Part shown: one piece after another, positions 17,112 to 25,987 of the stretch
Layout of the letters: each line of letters opens with the position of its first letter
Numbering within the stretch: the first letter of the stretch is position 1
NCBI RefSeq assembly: GCF_014652615.1
Contig: NZ_BMZD01000003.1
Location: forward strand, 1-64,000
Length of the DNA: 64,000 nucleotides
From: Novosphingobium arvoryzae
GTDB lineage: Bacteria; Pseudomonadota; Alphaproteobacteria; Sphingomonadales; Sphingomonadaceae
Direction: 5' to 3'
Position numbers and translations under genes: made by a program
Notes under the pieces: generated by a model
What the model saw: the letters and a program-made list of their open reading frames with translations, nothing else
Database searches by the model: none
Told to the model about the DNA's origin: nothing

Positions 17112-18170
17112 ATGGCGGGTGTTCTGCAAGGCGTGACGGTGATCGAACTGGCGGGGATCGGACCCGGCCCGTTCTGCGGGATGATGCTGGCCGACCACGG
17201 CGCGCGGGTGATCCGGGTGGAGCGCCCCTCGAAGGCCGGGCGGTTCGGTGATGGCGGCAACCGCGACATCCTCAACCGCAACCGCGAGCGGATCGAGCTG
17301 GACCTGAAGGATCCGGCCGCGATCGCGCAGATCAAGGAACTGGCCAAGACCGCCGACGCCCTGATCGAAGGCTATCGCCCCGGCGTGCTGGAACGGCTGG
17401 GGCTGGGGCCGGACGTGCTGCTGGCCGTCAATCCCAAGCTGGTGATCGGGCGGATGACCGGCTGGGGCCAGGACGGGCCGATGGCGCCGCTGGCGGGGCA
17501 TGACATCAACTATATCGCGCTGTCGGGCGCGCTCCATTCCTATGGCCGCAAGGGCGAAAAGCCCAGTTTCCCGGTCAACGCGGTGGGCGATTTCGGCGGC
17601 GGCGGCATGATGCTGGCGTTCGGGGTGGTGTCCGCCATCCTCCATGCGCGCAGCGGCGGGCAGGGCCAGGTGGTCGATTGCGCGATGGTCGATGGCGCGG
17701 CGATCCTCTCGGCCATGACCTACACCTTCCTCGGCAATGGCCAGTGGAAGGACGAACGCGGGGTCAACCTGCTCGATTCGGGCACGCACTTCTATGACAC
17801 CTACGAAACCAGCGACGGCAAGTGGATCTCGCTCGGCTCGATCGAGCCGCAGTTCTATGCGTTGCTGCTGGAAAAGACCGGGCTGGCCGGAGATCCCGAT
17901 TTCGCCCAGCAGATGAACCCGGCCAAGTGGGACGAGCTGAAAGAGCGCATGACCGCGCTGATCCTGACCAAGACCCGCGACGAATGGTGCGCGATCATGG
18001 ACGGAACCGACATCTGCTTTGCCCCGGTGCTGAGCCTGAAGGAAGCGCCGCAGCATCCGCACAACGTGGCGCGCGGGACGTTCGTGGAGGACGGCGGCAT
18101 GGTCCAGCCCGCACCCGCACCGCGCTTTTCCGCCACGCCCGCGCCGCCGGTGTCGCTCGCCGGTCGTTAA
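17112..18170 (+). CDS. CaiB/BaiF family protein, alpha-methylacyl-CoA racemase type
   Basis: This 352-aa protein belongs to the class III CoA-transferase fold. The residues that define the racemase subgroup are present: the GHDINYIALSGAL segment with His130, NAVGDFGGG with Asp160, and the IEPQFY segment with its Glu. So it most likely epimerises 2-methylacyl-CoAs (branched fatty acid or sterol side-chain breakdown) rather than transferring CoA. The start at 17112 follows AAAGGCGAGG. It stands alone after prsT, with a REP-like palindrome behind it. Confidence 0.82.
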   Translation: MAGVLQGVTVIELAGIGPGPFCGMMLADHGARVIRVERPSKAGRFGDGGNRDILNRNRERIELDLKDPAAIAQIKELAKTADALIEGYRPGVLERLGLGPDVLLAVNPKLVIGRMTGWGQDGPMAPLAGHDINYIALSGALHSYGRKGEKPSFPVNAVGDFGGGGMMLAFGVVSAILHARSGGQGQVVDCAMVDGAAILSAMTYTFLGNGQWKDERGVNLLDSGTHFYDTYETSDGKWISLGSIEPQFYALLLEKTGLAGDPDFAQQMNPAKWDELKERMTALILTKTRDEWCAIMDGTDICFAPVLSLKEAPQHPHNVARGTFVEDGGMVQPAPAPRFSATPAPPVSLAGR

Positions 18171-18194
18171 GGCGCAAAGCCCCTTTCCAAACCG

Positions 18195-18222
18195 TGTCAT
18201 TCCCGCGAAAGCGGGGATGACA
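18195..18222. repeat. REP-like palindrome (GTCATTCCCGC family)
   Basis: TGTCATTCCCGC and GCGGGGATGACA form a 12-bp stem (one G-T pair) around a GAAA loop, in the gap between two genes. The same kind of palindrome is common between genes in sphingomonads. Confidence 0.6.
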
Positions 18223-18238
18223 AACGGGGGGCGAAGTT

Positions 18239-19192
18239 GTGAATTTCCTGACACGGCTGGATTTGCTGGTCCGGGTGCTGCTGCTGGCCATCGCGCTGGC
18301 GGTGGTGGCCCCGGTTTCGGGCGCGATGCGCGAAGTGGTCCAGTTCATCGCCAACGCGGCGGTGTTCATCCTGTTCTTCCTCAATGGCCTGCGCCTGCCG
18401 CGTGATGAAGTGCGCGCGGGACTGACCAACCACCGGCTGCTCTGGCCGCTGACGGCCTGGGTCTATGGCGTCATGGCGCTGTCGGGCTGGGCGGTCTGGC
18501 AACTGGGGCAGGGCTGGATGCCGCCGATGATCGCGCTGGGCTTTCTCTATCTGGGCTGCATGCCCTCGACCGTGCAGTCGGCCACCGCCTACAGCTCATT
18601 GGGCGGCGGCAATGTCGCCAGCTCGGTGATCGCCGCGGCGCTGCTCAACATCATGGGCGTGTTCGTCTCCGCGCCGCTGTTCTCGCTGCTGGGCGGGGGC
18701 GGCGCGGCGGAGTTTCACACCGACAGCCTGATCAAGGTGATTGGCATGCTGCTGGTGCCGTTCACTGCCGGGCAGCTGATGCAGGACCGGCTGGGCGGCT
18801 GGGTCAAGGGCCACCGCGCGCTGGTGACGGGCATGGACCGGGCGGCGATTGCCATCGCGGTCTATGTCGCGTTTTCCGGCGCGGTGGAGCAACGCTTCTG
18901 GACCCGGATCGACGCGCAGGGCTGGCTGTGGCTGGTGGCGGGCACGGCCGTGCTGCTGGTGATCGGCCACCTTGGCGCGTGGTGGCTGGGCCGGGCCGTG
19001 GGGCTGGACCGCGCGAACCGCGTGTCGATGCTGTTCGCGGGCGGGCAGAAAAGCATCGCGATGGGTGCGCCAATGGCGACCGTGCTGTTTCCGCCCGCCG
19101 TTGCGGGGGTGATCCTGCTGCCGATCCTGCTGTACCATCTGGTCCAGCTGATCATTGCCGCCCCGATCGCGGTGCGGCTGCGCGGCGGCTGA
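18239..19192 (+). CDS. SBF-like (YfeH-type) bile acid:sodium symporter family protein
   Basis: This 317-aa inner-membrane protein has about nine to ten hydrophobic helices, and no soluble domain. The family-typical polar motifs inside membrane helices are FLYLGCMPSTVQSA, and FAGGQKSIAMGAP near the end. The best match is the SBF_like group (PF13593) rather than true bile-acid importers, and the substrate is unknown. The start is GTG at 18239. Its stop abuts the stop of the convergent DUF475 gene with no base between them. Confidence 0.82.
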   Translation: MNFLTRLDLLVRVLLLAIALAVVAPVSGAMREVVQFIANAAVFILFFLNGLRLPRDEVRAGLTNHRLLWPLTAWVYGVMALSGWAVWQLGQGWMPPMIALGFLYLGCMPSTVQSATAYSSLGGGNVASSVIAAALLNIMGVFVSAPLFSLLGGGGAAEFHTDSLIKVIGMLLVPFTAGQLMQDRLGGWVKGHRALVTGMDRAAIAIAVYVAFSGAVEQRFWTRIDAQGWLWLVAGTAVLLVIGHLGAWWLGRAVGLDRANRVSMLFAGGQKSIAMGAPMATVLFPPAVAGVILLPILLYHLVQLIIAAPIAVRLRGG

Positions 19193-20260
19193 TCAGTCCG
19201 CGCGCACCGCGCTTTCGATCTCGCCATCGGGGAACTTGCGCTTGTGGCGGACCGACCACCACAGCGACAGCCCGATCAGCACCGCGCCGATCAGCCCGGT
19301 CACGGTTTCGGGGATGTGGAACTTCGCCGAGATCAGCATGATCCCGCCCAGCGCGATGATCGCCCAGAACGCGCCGTGTTCGAGATAGCGATACTCCGCC
19401 AGCGTGCCCTTCTGCACCAACATGATGGTCATCGAACGCACGAACATCGCGCCGATCGACAGGCCCAGCGCGATCACGACCATGTTGTTCGACAGCGCGA
19501 ACGCGCCGATCACGCCGTCAAAGCTGAAGCTGGCGTCGAGGATGTTGAGGTAGAGGAACCCGCCAAGCCCCGACCGCACCACCGCGCCCTGCGCCGCGAG
19601 CGCCTGCTCGCGCATTTCCAGCAGCGTGCCCAGCGCCTCGACCGCGATGAAGGTGACAATCCCCAGCGTGCCCGAAACCATGAAGGTCAGCGCGTCAGCC
19701 GGGTCCAGCAGCCCCGAAATCAGGTAGATCACCACCAGCAGGATCGCGATTTCCGCCGCCTTGACGTTGGAAAAGACGCTCAGCTTCTCTTCGATCCAGG
19801 CGATCCAGTGGACGTCCTTTTCTCCGTCGAAGAAGAATGACAGGCCGACCATCGCCAGGAACGCGCCGCCGAACCCGGCGATGCCGACATGGGCGCTGGA
19901 CACGATCTCCTCGTACCGCTTGGGATCGTTGAGCGAGAGGTTCACCGCCTCCATCGGCCCCAGTCCGGCGGCAATCGCGACGATGGCCAGCGGGAACACG
20001 ATGCGCATCCCGAACACCGCGATCAGCATGCCCCAGGTCAGGAACCGGCGCTGCCAGATCTCGTCCATCTCGTCGAGCACCGAGGCGTTGACCACCGCGT
20101 TGTCGAACGACAGCGAGACTTCCAGGATCGACAGCACGACCACGATCCACAACAGGCCCAGCGTGCCGGCGATGGTGCCGGTCTGCATCCAGCCATACCA
20201 GACGGCAATGGCCAGACAGACGAGGGTGAACAGGATCGAGCCCTTGTAATAGCGCAGCAC
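19193..20260 (-). CDS. DUF475 / TerC-like integral membrane protein
   Basis: This 355-aa protein has about nine membrane helices and the DUF475 landmarks LEVSLSFDNAVVNASVLDEM and LNILDASFSFDGVIGAFALS, with conserved Asp residues inside helices as in TerC. Relatives are linked to tellurium resistance and, for TerC, to metal homeostasis. The transported species is unknown. The start is taken as GTG 20258-20260, because a TTG 13 codons upstream falls inside a hairpin (20281-20297) that ends the panB transcript. Confidence 0.85.
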   Translation of the reverse strand: MLRYYKGSILFTLVCLAIAVWYGWMQTGTIAGTLGLLWIVVVLSILEVSLSFDNAVVNASVLDEMDEIWQRRFLTWGMLIAVFGMRIVFPLAIVAIAAGLGPMEAVNLSLNDPKRYEEIVSSAHVGIAGFGGAFLAMVGLSFFFDGEKDVHWIAWIEEKLSVFSNVKAAEIAILLVVIYLISGLLDPADALTFMVSGTLGIVTFIAVEALGTLLEMREQALAAQGAVVRSGLGGFLYLNILDASFSFDGVIGAFALSNNMVVIALGLSIGAMFVRSMTIMLVQKGTLAEYRYLEHGAFWAIIALGGIMLISAKFHIPETVTGLIGAVLIGLSLWWSVRHKRKFPDGEIESAVRAD

Positions 20261-20280
20261 GGTGTATTCCCTGTTTGGTC

Positions 20281-20297
20281 GCCCGGAGAGACCGGGC
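20281..20297 (-). terminator. Short GC hairpin between panB and the DUF475 gene
   Basis: GCCCGG, loop AGAGA, then CCGGGC lies 15 bases past the panB stop on the minus strand. There is no T run, so it may be a weak terminator or an mRNA stabiliser. Confidence 0.4.
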
Positions 20298-20311
20298 AAG
20301 AGCCGCGGCCC

Positions 20312-21181
20312 TTACTTGGGTTGATAGGTTTGTTCCACCCCCGGAAACGTGCGCGCGCGCACTTCGGCGGCATAACGCTCCGCCGCCCCGGAAATCGTCT
20401 CGGCAATCGCTTCATAGCGCTTCACGAAGCGGGGGACGCGCTCGAACATGCCCAGCATGTCCTCGGTCACCAGCACCTGCCCGTCGCACTGGGCGGACGC
20501 GCCGATGCCGATGGTCGGGCACTTGATGGCCTTGGTCACGGCAATGGCGATCGGTTCGACCACCCCTTCGACCACCACGGCAAACGCGCCTGCTTCGTCC
20601 AGCGCCTGCGCATCGGCGACGATCTTGGCGGCTTCGGCCTCGCTGCGGCCGCGCGCGTTGTAACCGCCCAGCACGTTGACCGCCTGCGGGGTCAGCCCGA
20701 CATGGCCCATCACCGGGATGCCGCGCGCGGTGAGGAAGGCGACCGTTTCGGCCATCGCCGCGCCGCCTTCCAGTTTCACCGCCGCGCAGCCGGTTTCCTT
20801 GAGCAGCCGCGCAGCGCTTTCGAAAGCCTGCTGGGGCGAGGCTTCATAAGCGCCGAACGGCATGTCGACCACGACGGCGGCGTGATAGCTGCCGCGCACC
20901 ACCGCCGCGCCGTGGGCGGCCATCATGTCCAGCGTGACCGGCACGCTGGAGGGCAGGCCATAGATCACCTGGCCCAGTGAATCCCCGACCAGCAGCAGAT
21001 CGCAATGCGCGTCGAGCAGCTGCGCCTGCCGCGCTGTATAGGCGGTCAGCATCACCACCGGTTGCGCGGTGACGCCATCCACCTTGCGCTGGCGGATCGC
21101 GGGGATGGTCAGGCGCTTCATCGGCGCGGGCGTGGGATTGGCGCGGCTGGTCGCGGTATCGAGCTGGAAGGTCGTAGACAT
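20312..21181 (-). CDS. panB: 3-methyl-2-oxobutanoate hydroxymethyltransferase
   Basis: This 289-aa cytoplasmic enzyme makes ketopantoate from 2-oxoisovalerate using methylenetetrahydrofolate, the first step of pantothenate synthesis. Landmarks are [29 protein letters not shown] (a metal ligand Asp), [27 protein letters not shown] and CPTIGIGAS. It has about 15 extra N-terminal residues compared with the usual start near [12 protein letters not shown], so an ATG at about 21121 is an alternative start. It stands apart from coaD, which lies further along in this window. Confidence 0.93.
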   Translation of the reverse strand: MSTTFQLDTATSRANPTPAPMKRLTIPAIRQRKVDGVTAQPVVMLTAYTARQAQLLDAHCDLLLVGDSLGQVIYGLPSSVPVTLDMMAAHGAAVVRGSYHAAVVVDMPFGAYEASPQQAFESAARLLKETGCAAVKLEGGAAMAETVAFLTARGIPVMGHVGLTPQAVNVLGGYNARGRSEAEAAKIVADAQALDEAGAFAVVVEGVVEPIAIAVTKAIKCPTIGIGASAQCDGQVLVTEDMLGMFERVPRFVKRYEAIAETISGAAERYAAEVRARTFPGVEQTYQPK

Positions 21182-21326
21182 CGAGCCGGTCTAGCGCCTC
21201 CCGCAAAGCTGGGGAAGGGGCACGAGTTATCCCTTGCCAATGCGTGGCTTGGCGCTAGCTTCCGCGCCAGGGAATAGCGGCGGCCTGTCCATGCGGCGGG
21301 TCGCCCATAAAGTTTAGGGGAACCGC

Positions 21327-22883
21327 ATGTTCGGTCGCGTCAAATCACTCGACGCCATTCTGGCAACTGCCGAAAAGAAATCACTCCACCGCTCGCTGGG
21401 GGCATTCCAGCTTACCATGCTGGGCGTCGGCGCCATCATCGGCACCGGCATCTTCGTGTTGACCGCCGAAGCTGCGCAAAAGGCCGGTCCGGGGATGCTG
21501 ATCAGCTTCATCATCGCCGGGTTCGTCTGTGCCGTGGCCGCGCTGTGTTACGCGGAAATGGCATCGATGGTCCCGGTTTCGGGCTCGGCCTATACCTACA
21601 GCTATGCCTCGATGGGCGAAATCGTCGCCTGGATCGTCGGCTGGGCGCTGATCCTCGAATATGCCATCGCCGCCTCGGCGGTGTCGGTCGGCTGGTCCAA
21701 CTATTTCGTGGGGCTGGTGCAATCCGGGCTGGGGCTGGAACTGCCAACCTTCTTCACCAAGGGCGCGTTTGCGGCCGTGGGCGGCGGGATCAACCTGCCG
21801 GCCGTGGTCATTGCGCTGCTCGTCACCGGGCTGCTGGTGCTGGGCACCAAGGAATCGGCCATGTTCAACGCCGTGCTGGTGGTGATCAAGGTGGTGGCGC
21901 TGACCGCGTTCGTCGTCCTGGCTGTGCCGGTGATGAAGATGGAAAACTTCGAACCCTTCGCGCCGCTGGGCTTCGGCGGGATTTCGGCGGCCGCGGCCTC
22001 GATCTTCTTCGCTTATGTCGGGTTTGACGCGGTTTCGACCGCGGCCGAAGAAACCAAGAACCCGCAGCGCAACATGCCGATCGGCCTGATCGGCAGCCTG
22101 GTGATCTGCACCATCTTCTACCTGCTGGTCGCCTCGGGCGCGATCGGCGCGGTCGGTGCGCAGCCGGTGTTCGGCGCGGCGGGCGAAGCGCTGGCGGCAG
22201 GCAGCAAGGAACTGCAGCAGCAGTGCGCCGCGCTGGCCGGTGCCGGCAACGTGCCGCTGGTCTGCTCGGACGAGGCGCTGGCTCACGTCCTGCGTGAAAT
22301 CGGTTACGTCAACGTCGGCAACCTGATCGGCCTGGCCGCGTTCCTGGCGCTGCCCTCGGTCGTGCTGATGATGCTGTTCGGCCAGACCCGCATCTTCTTC
22401 GTGATGGCGCGTGACGGCCTGCTGCCGGAAGGCCTGGCCAAGGTCCACCCGAAGTTCCACACCCCGCACATCGTGACCATGATTACGGGCGTGTTCGTGA
22501 CCATGGCGGCGGCGTTCTTCCCGGTTGGTCAGCTGGCCGACATCTCGAACTCCGGCACGCTGTTCGCGTTCATGACCGTGGCCATCGGCGTGCTGATCCT
22601 GCGCCGCACCGCGCCGGATCGTCATCGTCCGTTCCGCACCCCGATCGTCTGGCTGGTCGGCCCGGCGGCGATCCTGGGCTGCGCCTACCTGTTCTTCAAC
22701 CTGTCGGGCTATACGGAACTGATGTTCCTGGGCTGGGCGGCGGTGGGCCTGGTGGTCTACTTCTCGTACGGTCGCCGCAAGAGCCACGTCGGCCGCGGGC
22801 TGGTGGAAGTGCACGAGCGCGATACCGATGCGCCGCCGCAGCCGGTGGCACCGCTGCCGGGCGGGATCGATCTGAACGACTGA
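21327..22883 (+). CDS. APC-family amino acid permease (cationic amino acid transporter type)
   Basis: This 518-aa inner-membrane transporter has about twelve to fourteen helices. The first helix carries MLGVGAIIGTGIFVLT, the substrate-binding loop of APC permeases. The motif FFAYVGFDAVSTAAEETKNP marks the CAT/YfnA group. A loop near 300 contains two Cys (QQQCAALAGAG and VPLVCSDEA), which is unusual and could form a periplasmic disulfide. The cytoplasmic tail is short and Pro-rich. A strong terminator follows, so it is probably transcribed alone. Confidence 0.88.
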   Translation: MFGRVKSLDAILATAEKKSLHRSLGAFQLTMLGVGAIIGTGIFVLTAEAAQKAGPGMLISFIIAGFVCAVAALCYAEMASMVPVSGSAYTYSYASMGEIVAWIVGWALILEYAIAASAVSVGWSNYFVGLVQSGLGLELPTFFTKGAFAAVGGGINLPAVVIALLVTGLLVLGTKESAMFNAVLVVIKVVALTAFVVLAVPVMKMENFEPFAPLGFGGISAAAASIFFAYVGFDAVSTAAEETKNPQRNMPIGLIGSLVICTIFYLLVASGAIGAVGAQPVFGAAGEALAAGSKELQQQCAALAGAGNVPLVCSDEALAHVLREIGYVNVGNLIGLAAFLALPSVVLMMLFGQTRIFFVMARDGLLPEGLAKVHPKFHTPHIVTMITGVFVTMAAAFFPVGQLADISNSGTLFAFMTVAIGVLILRRTAPDRHRPFRTPIVWLVGPAAILGCAYLFFNLSGYTELMFLGWAAVGLVVYFSYGRRKSHVGRGLVEVHERDTDAPPQPVAPLPGGIDLND

Positions 22884-22910
22884 TCCCGGCCGCACGGCTG
22901 ACGCACAAGA

Positions 22911-22942
22911 GGGCCGCTTCCCACCGGGAGGCGGCCCTTTTT
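22911..22942 (+). terminator. Intrinsic terminator of the permease gene
   Basis: GGGCCGC pairs with GCGGCCC around an 18-base loop (which can extend the stem with TCCC/GGGA) and is followed by TTTTT. It lies 27 bases past the stop. Confidence 0.85.
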
Positions 22943-23045
22943 GCTGGCCGGGAAGGACGCATAGCCCCGCGCGGCGCACGCGCGCGGAAACGCCCGCCGG
23001 GACCGGCAGGGGCGAAAAGGGCAATGCTGCTGTGAAGGGAAGTGG

Positions 23046-23121
23046 TGGTGACCCCTACGGGACTCGAACCCGTGTTTCAGCCGTGAAAGGGCCGCGTCCT
23101 AGACCGCTAGACGAAGGGGCC
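23046..23121 (-). tRNA. tRNA-Glu(UUC), copy 2 of the pair
   Basis: On the minus strand the sequence folds as a complete 76-nt tRNA with encoded CCA. The acceptor stem is GGCCCCT paired with AGGGGTC, the anticodon loop is CTTTCAC (anticodon TTC), and the T loop is GTTCGAG. It is identical to the copy at 23148-23223 and lies 26 bases downstream, so both are likely cut from one transcript. Confidence 0.95.
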
Positions 23122-23147
23122 AAAAGCCAGTTCGCCACGGTGCCAGA

Positions 23148-23223
23148 TGGTGACCCCTACGGGACTCGAACCCGTGTTTCAGCCGTGAAAGGGCCGCGTC
23201 CTAGACCGCTAGACGAAGGGGCC
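23148..23223 (-). tRNA. tRNA-Glu(UUC), copy 1 of the pair
   Basis: It has the same 76-nt sequence and fold as the second copy (anticodon TTC, CCA encoded). It is the promoter-proximal copy. A promoter with a GC-rich start region lies just upstream at 23253-23281. Confidence 0.95.
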
Positions 23224-23252
23224 ATTCCGGCTGGCACCGGAGGCGAGCCGCG

Positions 23253-23281
23253 CGTTTAGGCAAGCGTTTCGAGAGGGTCAA
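23253..23281 (-). promoter_or_regulatory. Promoter of the tRNA-Glu pair
   Basis: On the minus strand, TTGACC (23276-23281), a 17-base spacer and TAAACG (23253-23258) are followed by CGCGGC. That is a typical GC-rich discriminator of stable RNA promoters under stringent control. The predicted start is about 20 bases before the first tRNA. Confidence 0.6.
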
Positions 23282-23316
23282 GCCCCCCGCGCATGATTCT
23301 TTCGCAACCCGCCCGA

Positions 23317-25110
23317 TCAGTCGGCCCAGGCCGCGTCTTCGATATGCAGTTCGGCCTGCGGGCGGCTCGACCAGTCGTCGATCTTGGCCCGGCCCGCCAG
23401 CCACAGCCGCCGGTCGCGCGAGCGATGGAGCAGCGCCTGCCCCAGGTCCGTGCTGGCGGCGCGAAAGGCGATGGCCTTGAAGCTGCCGCCATCCTCGCCC
23501 CGCACGATCAGGCGGACGTGGTCCGTGCCGACCAGATCGGCCTTCACCAGCCGCACCGGCCCCACCGCGATTCGCGGTCCCGGCCAGCCCATGCCGAACG
23601 GCCCGGCGGTTTCCATCGCGTCAACCAGCGACGGCGCCAGTCCGCGCGGGGCGAGGGCAAGGTCCAGCAGCATGGCCTGATTCGCCATGGCTGCCGTCAC
23701 CGTCGCTCCCAGCCGCTCATCCAGCCAGTCGGCCAGCGCATCCAGCCTGTCGGGCGCGATGGTCAGCCCCGCGGCCATGGCGTGCCCGCCGCCCGCCACC
23801 AGCAGCCCGGCTTCGCGGGCGGCGATGATCGCGGCGCCCAGGTCGACCCCGGCAATCGAGCGGCCGGACCCCTTGCCGTGGCCGGCCTCGTCGGCGTCGA
23901 GCGCGATCACCAGCGTCGGCTTGCCGGTCTTCTCCTTGATCCGCCCGGCGACAATCCCGATCACGCCCGGATGCCAGCCCGATCCGGCGACGCAGATCAC
24001 CGCGCGGTTGTGCTGGGCGGCCAGCTGCGCCTCGGCGGCTTCCTGCACCGCGGCCTCGATCGCGCGGCGCTCCTCGTTGAGGGCGGAAAGCTGCGCGGCG
24101 ATCATCTGCGCTTCGTCCGGGTCTTCGGTGGTCAGCAGCCGCACGCCCAGGGTCGATTCGCCCACGCGCCCGCCCGCGTTGATGCGCGGGCCCAGCGCGA
24201 AGCCCAGGTCCGAACAGGTCGGCGCGCGGCTGAGGCGGCTGGCGTCGATCAGCGCGGCCATGCCGATGTTCTCGCGCCGGGCCATCACTTTCAGTCCCTG
24301 CGCCACCAGGGCGCGGTTCAGCCCATGGAGCGCGGCGACATCGGCCACGGTGCCCAGAGCGACGAGGTCCAGCAGCGAGAACAGGTCCGGCTCCGCGCGG
24401 TTCCGGAAGAAGCCCTGCGCGCGCAGGGTCCGCACTGTCGCCACGGCCAGCAGGAAGGCGACGCCGACGGCGGCCAGGTGCCCGTGCGCCGCGCCGATAT
24501 CGCTTTCATCCAGCCGGTTGGGGTTCACCAGCGCCATTGCGGCCGGGAGCACGGCGGCGCACTTGTGGTGATCGACCACCACCACGTCCACCCCCGCACC
24601 CTGCGCCATGTCCAGCGCTTCATAGGCCATCGCGCCGCAATCGACGGTGACGATCAGGCTGGAGCCTTCCTCCGCCAGCCGCACCAGCGCCTCGCCGGAT
24701 GGGCCGTATCCTTCCAGCAGGCGGTCGGGGATGTAATAGCGCGCCGCGTGGCCCAGGTCGCGCAGCAGCCGCACCAACAGCGCCGCGCTGGTCGCGCCAT
24801 CGACGTCATAGTCGCCATAGATCGTCACCTGCTCGCCCGTCAGCACGGCCTGCGCCAGCCGCTCGGCCGCCGCGTCCATGTCGCGGAACACCGACGGATC
24901 GGGCAGGAACGCGCGCAGCGAAGGGTTGCGGTGCCGCTCCAGGTCTTCGGGCGGAACCCCGCGCGAGAGCAGCAGCTGGGTGACCAGATCGTGTTCCAGC
25001 GTGGCGGGATTGGCACCCTGGCCCAGGTCCATGTTCCCGCCGCGCCAGCGCCAGATCCGGCCGGAAAGCGAACGGTCGATGCCGAGGATCGATGGGGATG
25101 CGGTGGACAT
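23317..25110 (-). CDS. recJ: Single-stranded-DNA-specific exonuclease RecJ
   Basis: This 597-aa cytoplasmic 5'-3' exonuclease acts in recombination, mismatch and base-excision repair. It has the DHH-family motifs in order: YGDYDVDGATSAA (about 98-110), VTVDCGA, VVVVDHHKC (about 175) and GTVADVA. The DHHA1 domain (GRSIAGVDLGA, GGGHAMAAG) and the C-terminal OB-like domain follow. Length is normal for the family. It is divergent from the flavodoxin-like gene, with 114 bases between the starts. Confidence 0.95.
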   Translation of the reverse strand: MSTASPSILGIDRSLSGRIWRWRGGNMDLGQGANPATLEHDLVTQLLLSRGVPPEDLERHRNPSLRAFLPDPSVFRDMDAAAERLAQAVLTGEQVTIYGDYDVDGATSAALLVRLLRDLGHAARYYIPDRLLEGYGPSGEALVRLAEEGSSLIVTVDCGAMAYEALDMAQGAGVDVVVVDHHKCAAVLPAAMALVNPNRLDESDIGAAHGHLAAVGVAFLLAVATVRTLRAQGFFRNRAEPDLFSLLDLVALGTVADVAALHGLNRALVAQGLKVMARRENIGMAALIDASRLSRAPTCSDLGFALGPRINAGGRVGESTLGVRLLTTEDPDEAQMIAAQLSALNEERRAIEAAVQEAAEAQLAAQHNRAVICVAGSGWHPGVIGIVAGRIKEKTGKPTLVIALDADEAGHGKGSGRSIAGVDLGAAIIAAREAGLLVAGGGHAMAAGLTIAPDRLDALADWLDERLGATVTAAMANQAMLLDLALAPRGLAPSLVDAMETAGPFGMGWPGPRIAVGPVRLVKADLVGTDHVRLIVRGEDGGSFKAIAFRAASTDLGQALLHRSRDRRLWLAGRAKIDDWSSRPQAELHIEDAAWAD

Positions 25111-25224
25111 GGCACCCGGCTAGCCCATCGCGGCGGGGAACGGAAGTTTCGCGCGCGCCCTTTCGACAATTGACAAGCGCGGCGGCGAAGGGTCGGTTAG
25201 GGGGCAAGCGAAAGGACCCCGCCA

Positions 25225-25707
25225 TTGGCCGCAGACCTGCTGATCGTCTGGCACAGCCGCACCGGCGCGGCCCGTGCGCTGGCCCATGCGGCGCACGCGG
25301 CGGCCGGGCAGGGCGCGCGGCTGATCGCGGCGGCGGACGCGACGATCGACGACTTGCTGGGGGCGGGCGGTTACCTGTTCGTTTGCCCGGAAAACCTGGG
25401 CGCGCTGACTGGCGCGATGAAGGACCTGTTCGATCGGTCCTACTATCCGTTGCTCGGCCGGGTCGAAGGGCGGCCCTATGCCACAGTGATTGCCGCTGGC
25501 AGCGCCGGGCAGGGGGCAGAAACGCAGCTGGACCGGATCGTCACCGGCTGGCGCCTGAAACGGGTCGCCGAAGGGGTGATCGTCAACCTTGGGGCTCAGA
25601 CCCCGGAGGCGATCATGGCCGAAAAGACGGTTCCGGCCGCAGCGCTGGCGCAGGCGGGCGAACTGGGCGCGGCGCTGGCCGAAGGTCTGGCCCATGGGAT
25701 TTTTTGA
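25225..25707 (+). CDS. Flavodoxin-like / NAD(P)H-dependent FMN oxidoreductase family protein
   Basis: This 160-aa protein has the flavodoxin fold. The N-terminal phosphate loop is WHSRTGAARALA, followed by the segment YLFVCPENLGALTGAMKDLFDRSYYPLLGR, which forms the flavin-ring loops. It should bind FMN and work as an electron carrier or small oxidoreductase in the cytoplasm. The start is TTG at 25225 with AAAGGA about 10 bases upstream. Partners are unknown; the coupled gene pair behind it starts some 80 bases or more later. Confidence 0.75.
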   Translation: MAADLLIVWHSRTGAARALAHAAHAAAGQGARLIAAADATIDDLLGAGGYLFVCPENLGALTGAMKDLFDRSYYPLLGRVEGRPYATVIAAGSAGQGAETQLDRIVTGWRLKRVAEGVIVNLGAQTPEAIMAEKTVPAAALAQAGELGAALAEGLAHGIF

Positions 25708-25987
25708 CAGGTGCATCCGTTATGGCGGCTTTTACCCTGTCCGGACTCGACTTGTTTGTTCAAAAAATGCCAGTGGTTAAAGGGTATAGGGCGCGTGGGG
25801 GGCTATCATCGTTGCAGCGCATGACATTGCGGGCGGGCCCGGCGTAGCAGGCTCTGGCGGAGCGATCCTGTCGCTGCTGTTCGCTCGTGGTCAACGCCCC
25901 GATGCCGCGGCGATCGCGGCGCTGGCCGCCGCGAGTGTTGCAAATGACGCACGCTTCCCGGTCGCGTTCCAGGTCACCGCGCAGGGG

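Noticed and set aside
23046..23223. Tandem repeat that could be read as a CRISPR or mobile duplication
   Set aside because: The two copies are complete identical tRNA-Glu genes with a shared promoter, a normal arrangement.
23293..25173. 626-codon plus-strand frame opposite recJ
   Set aside because: It is an antisense shadow of recJ, with no motifs and no start signal.
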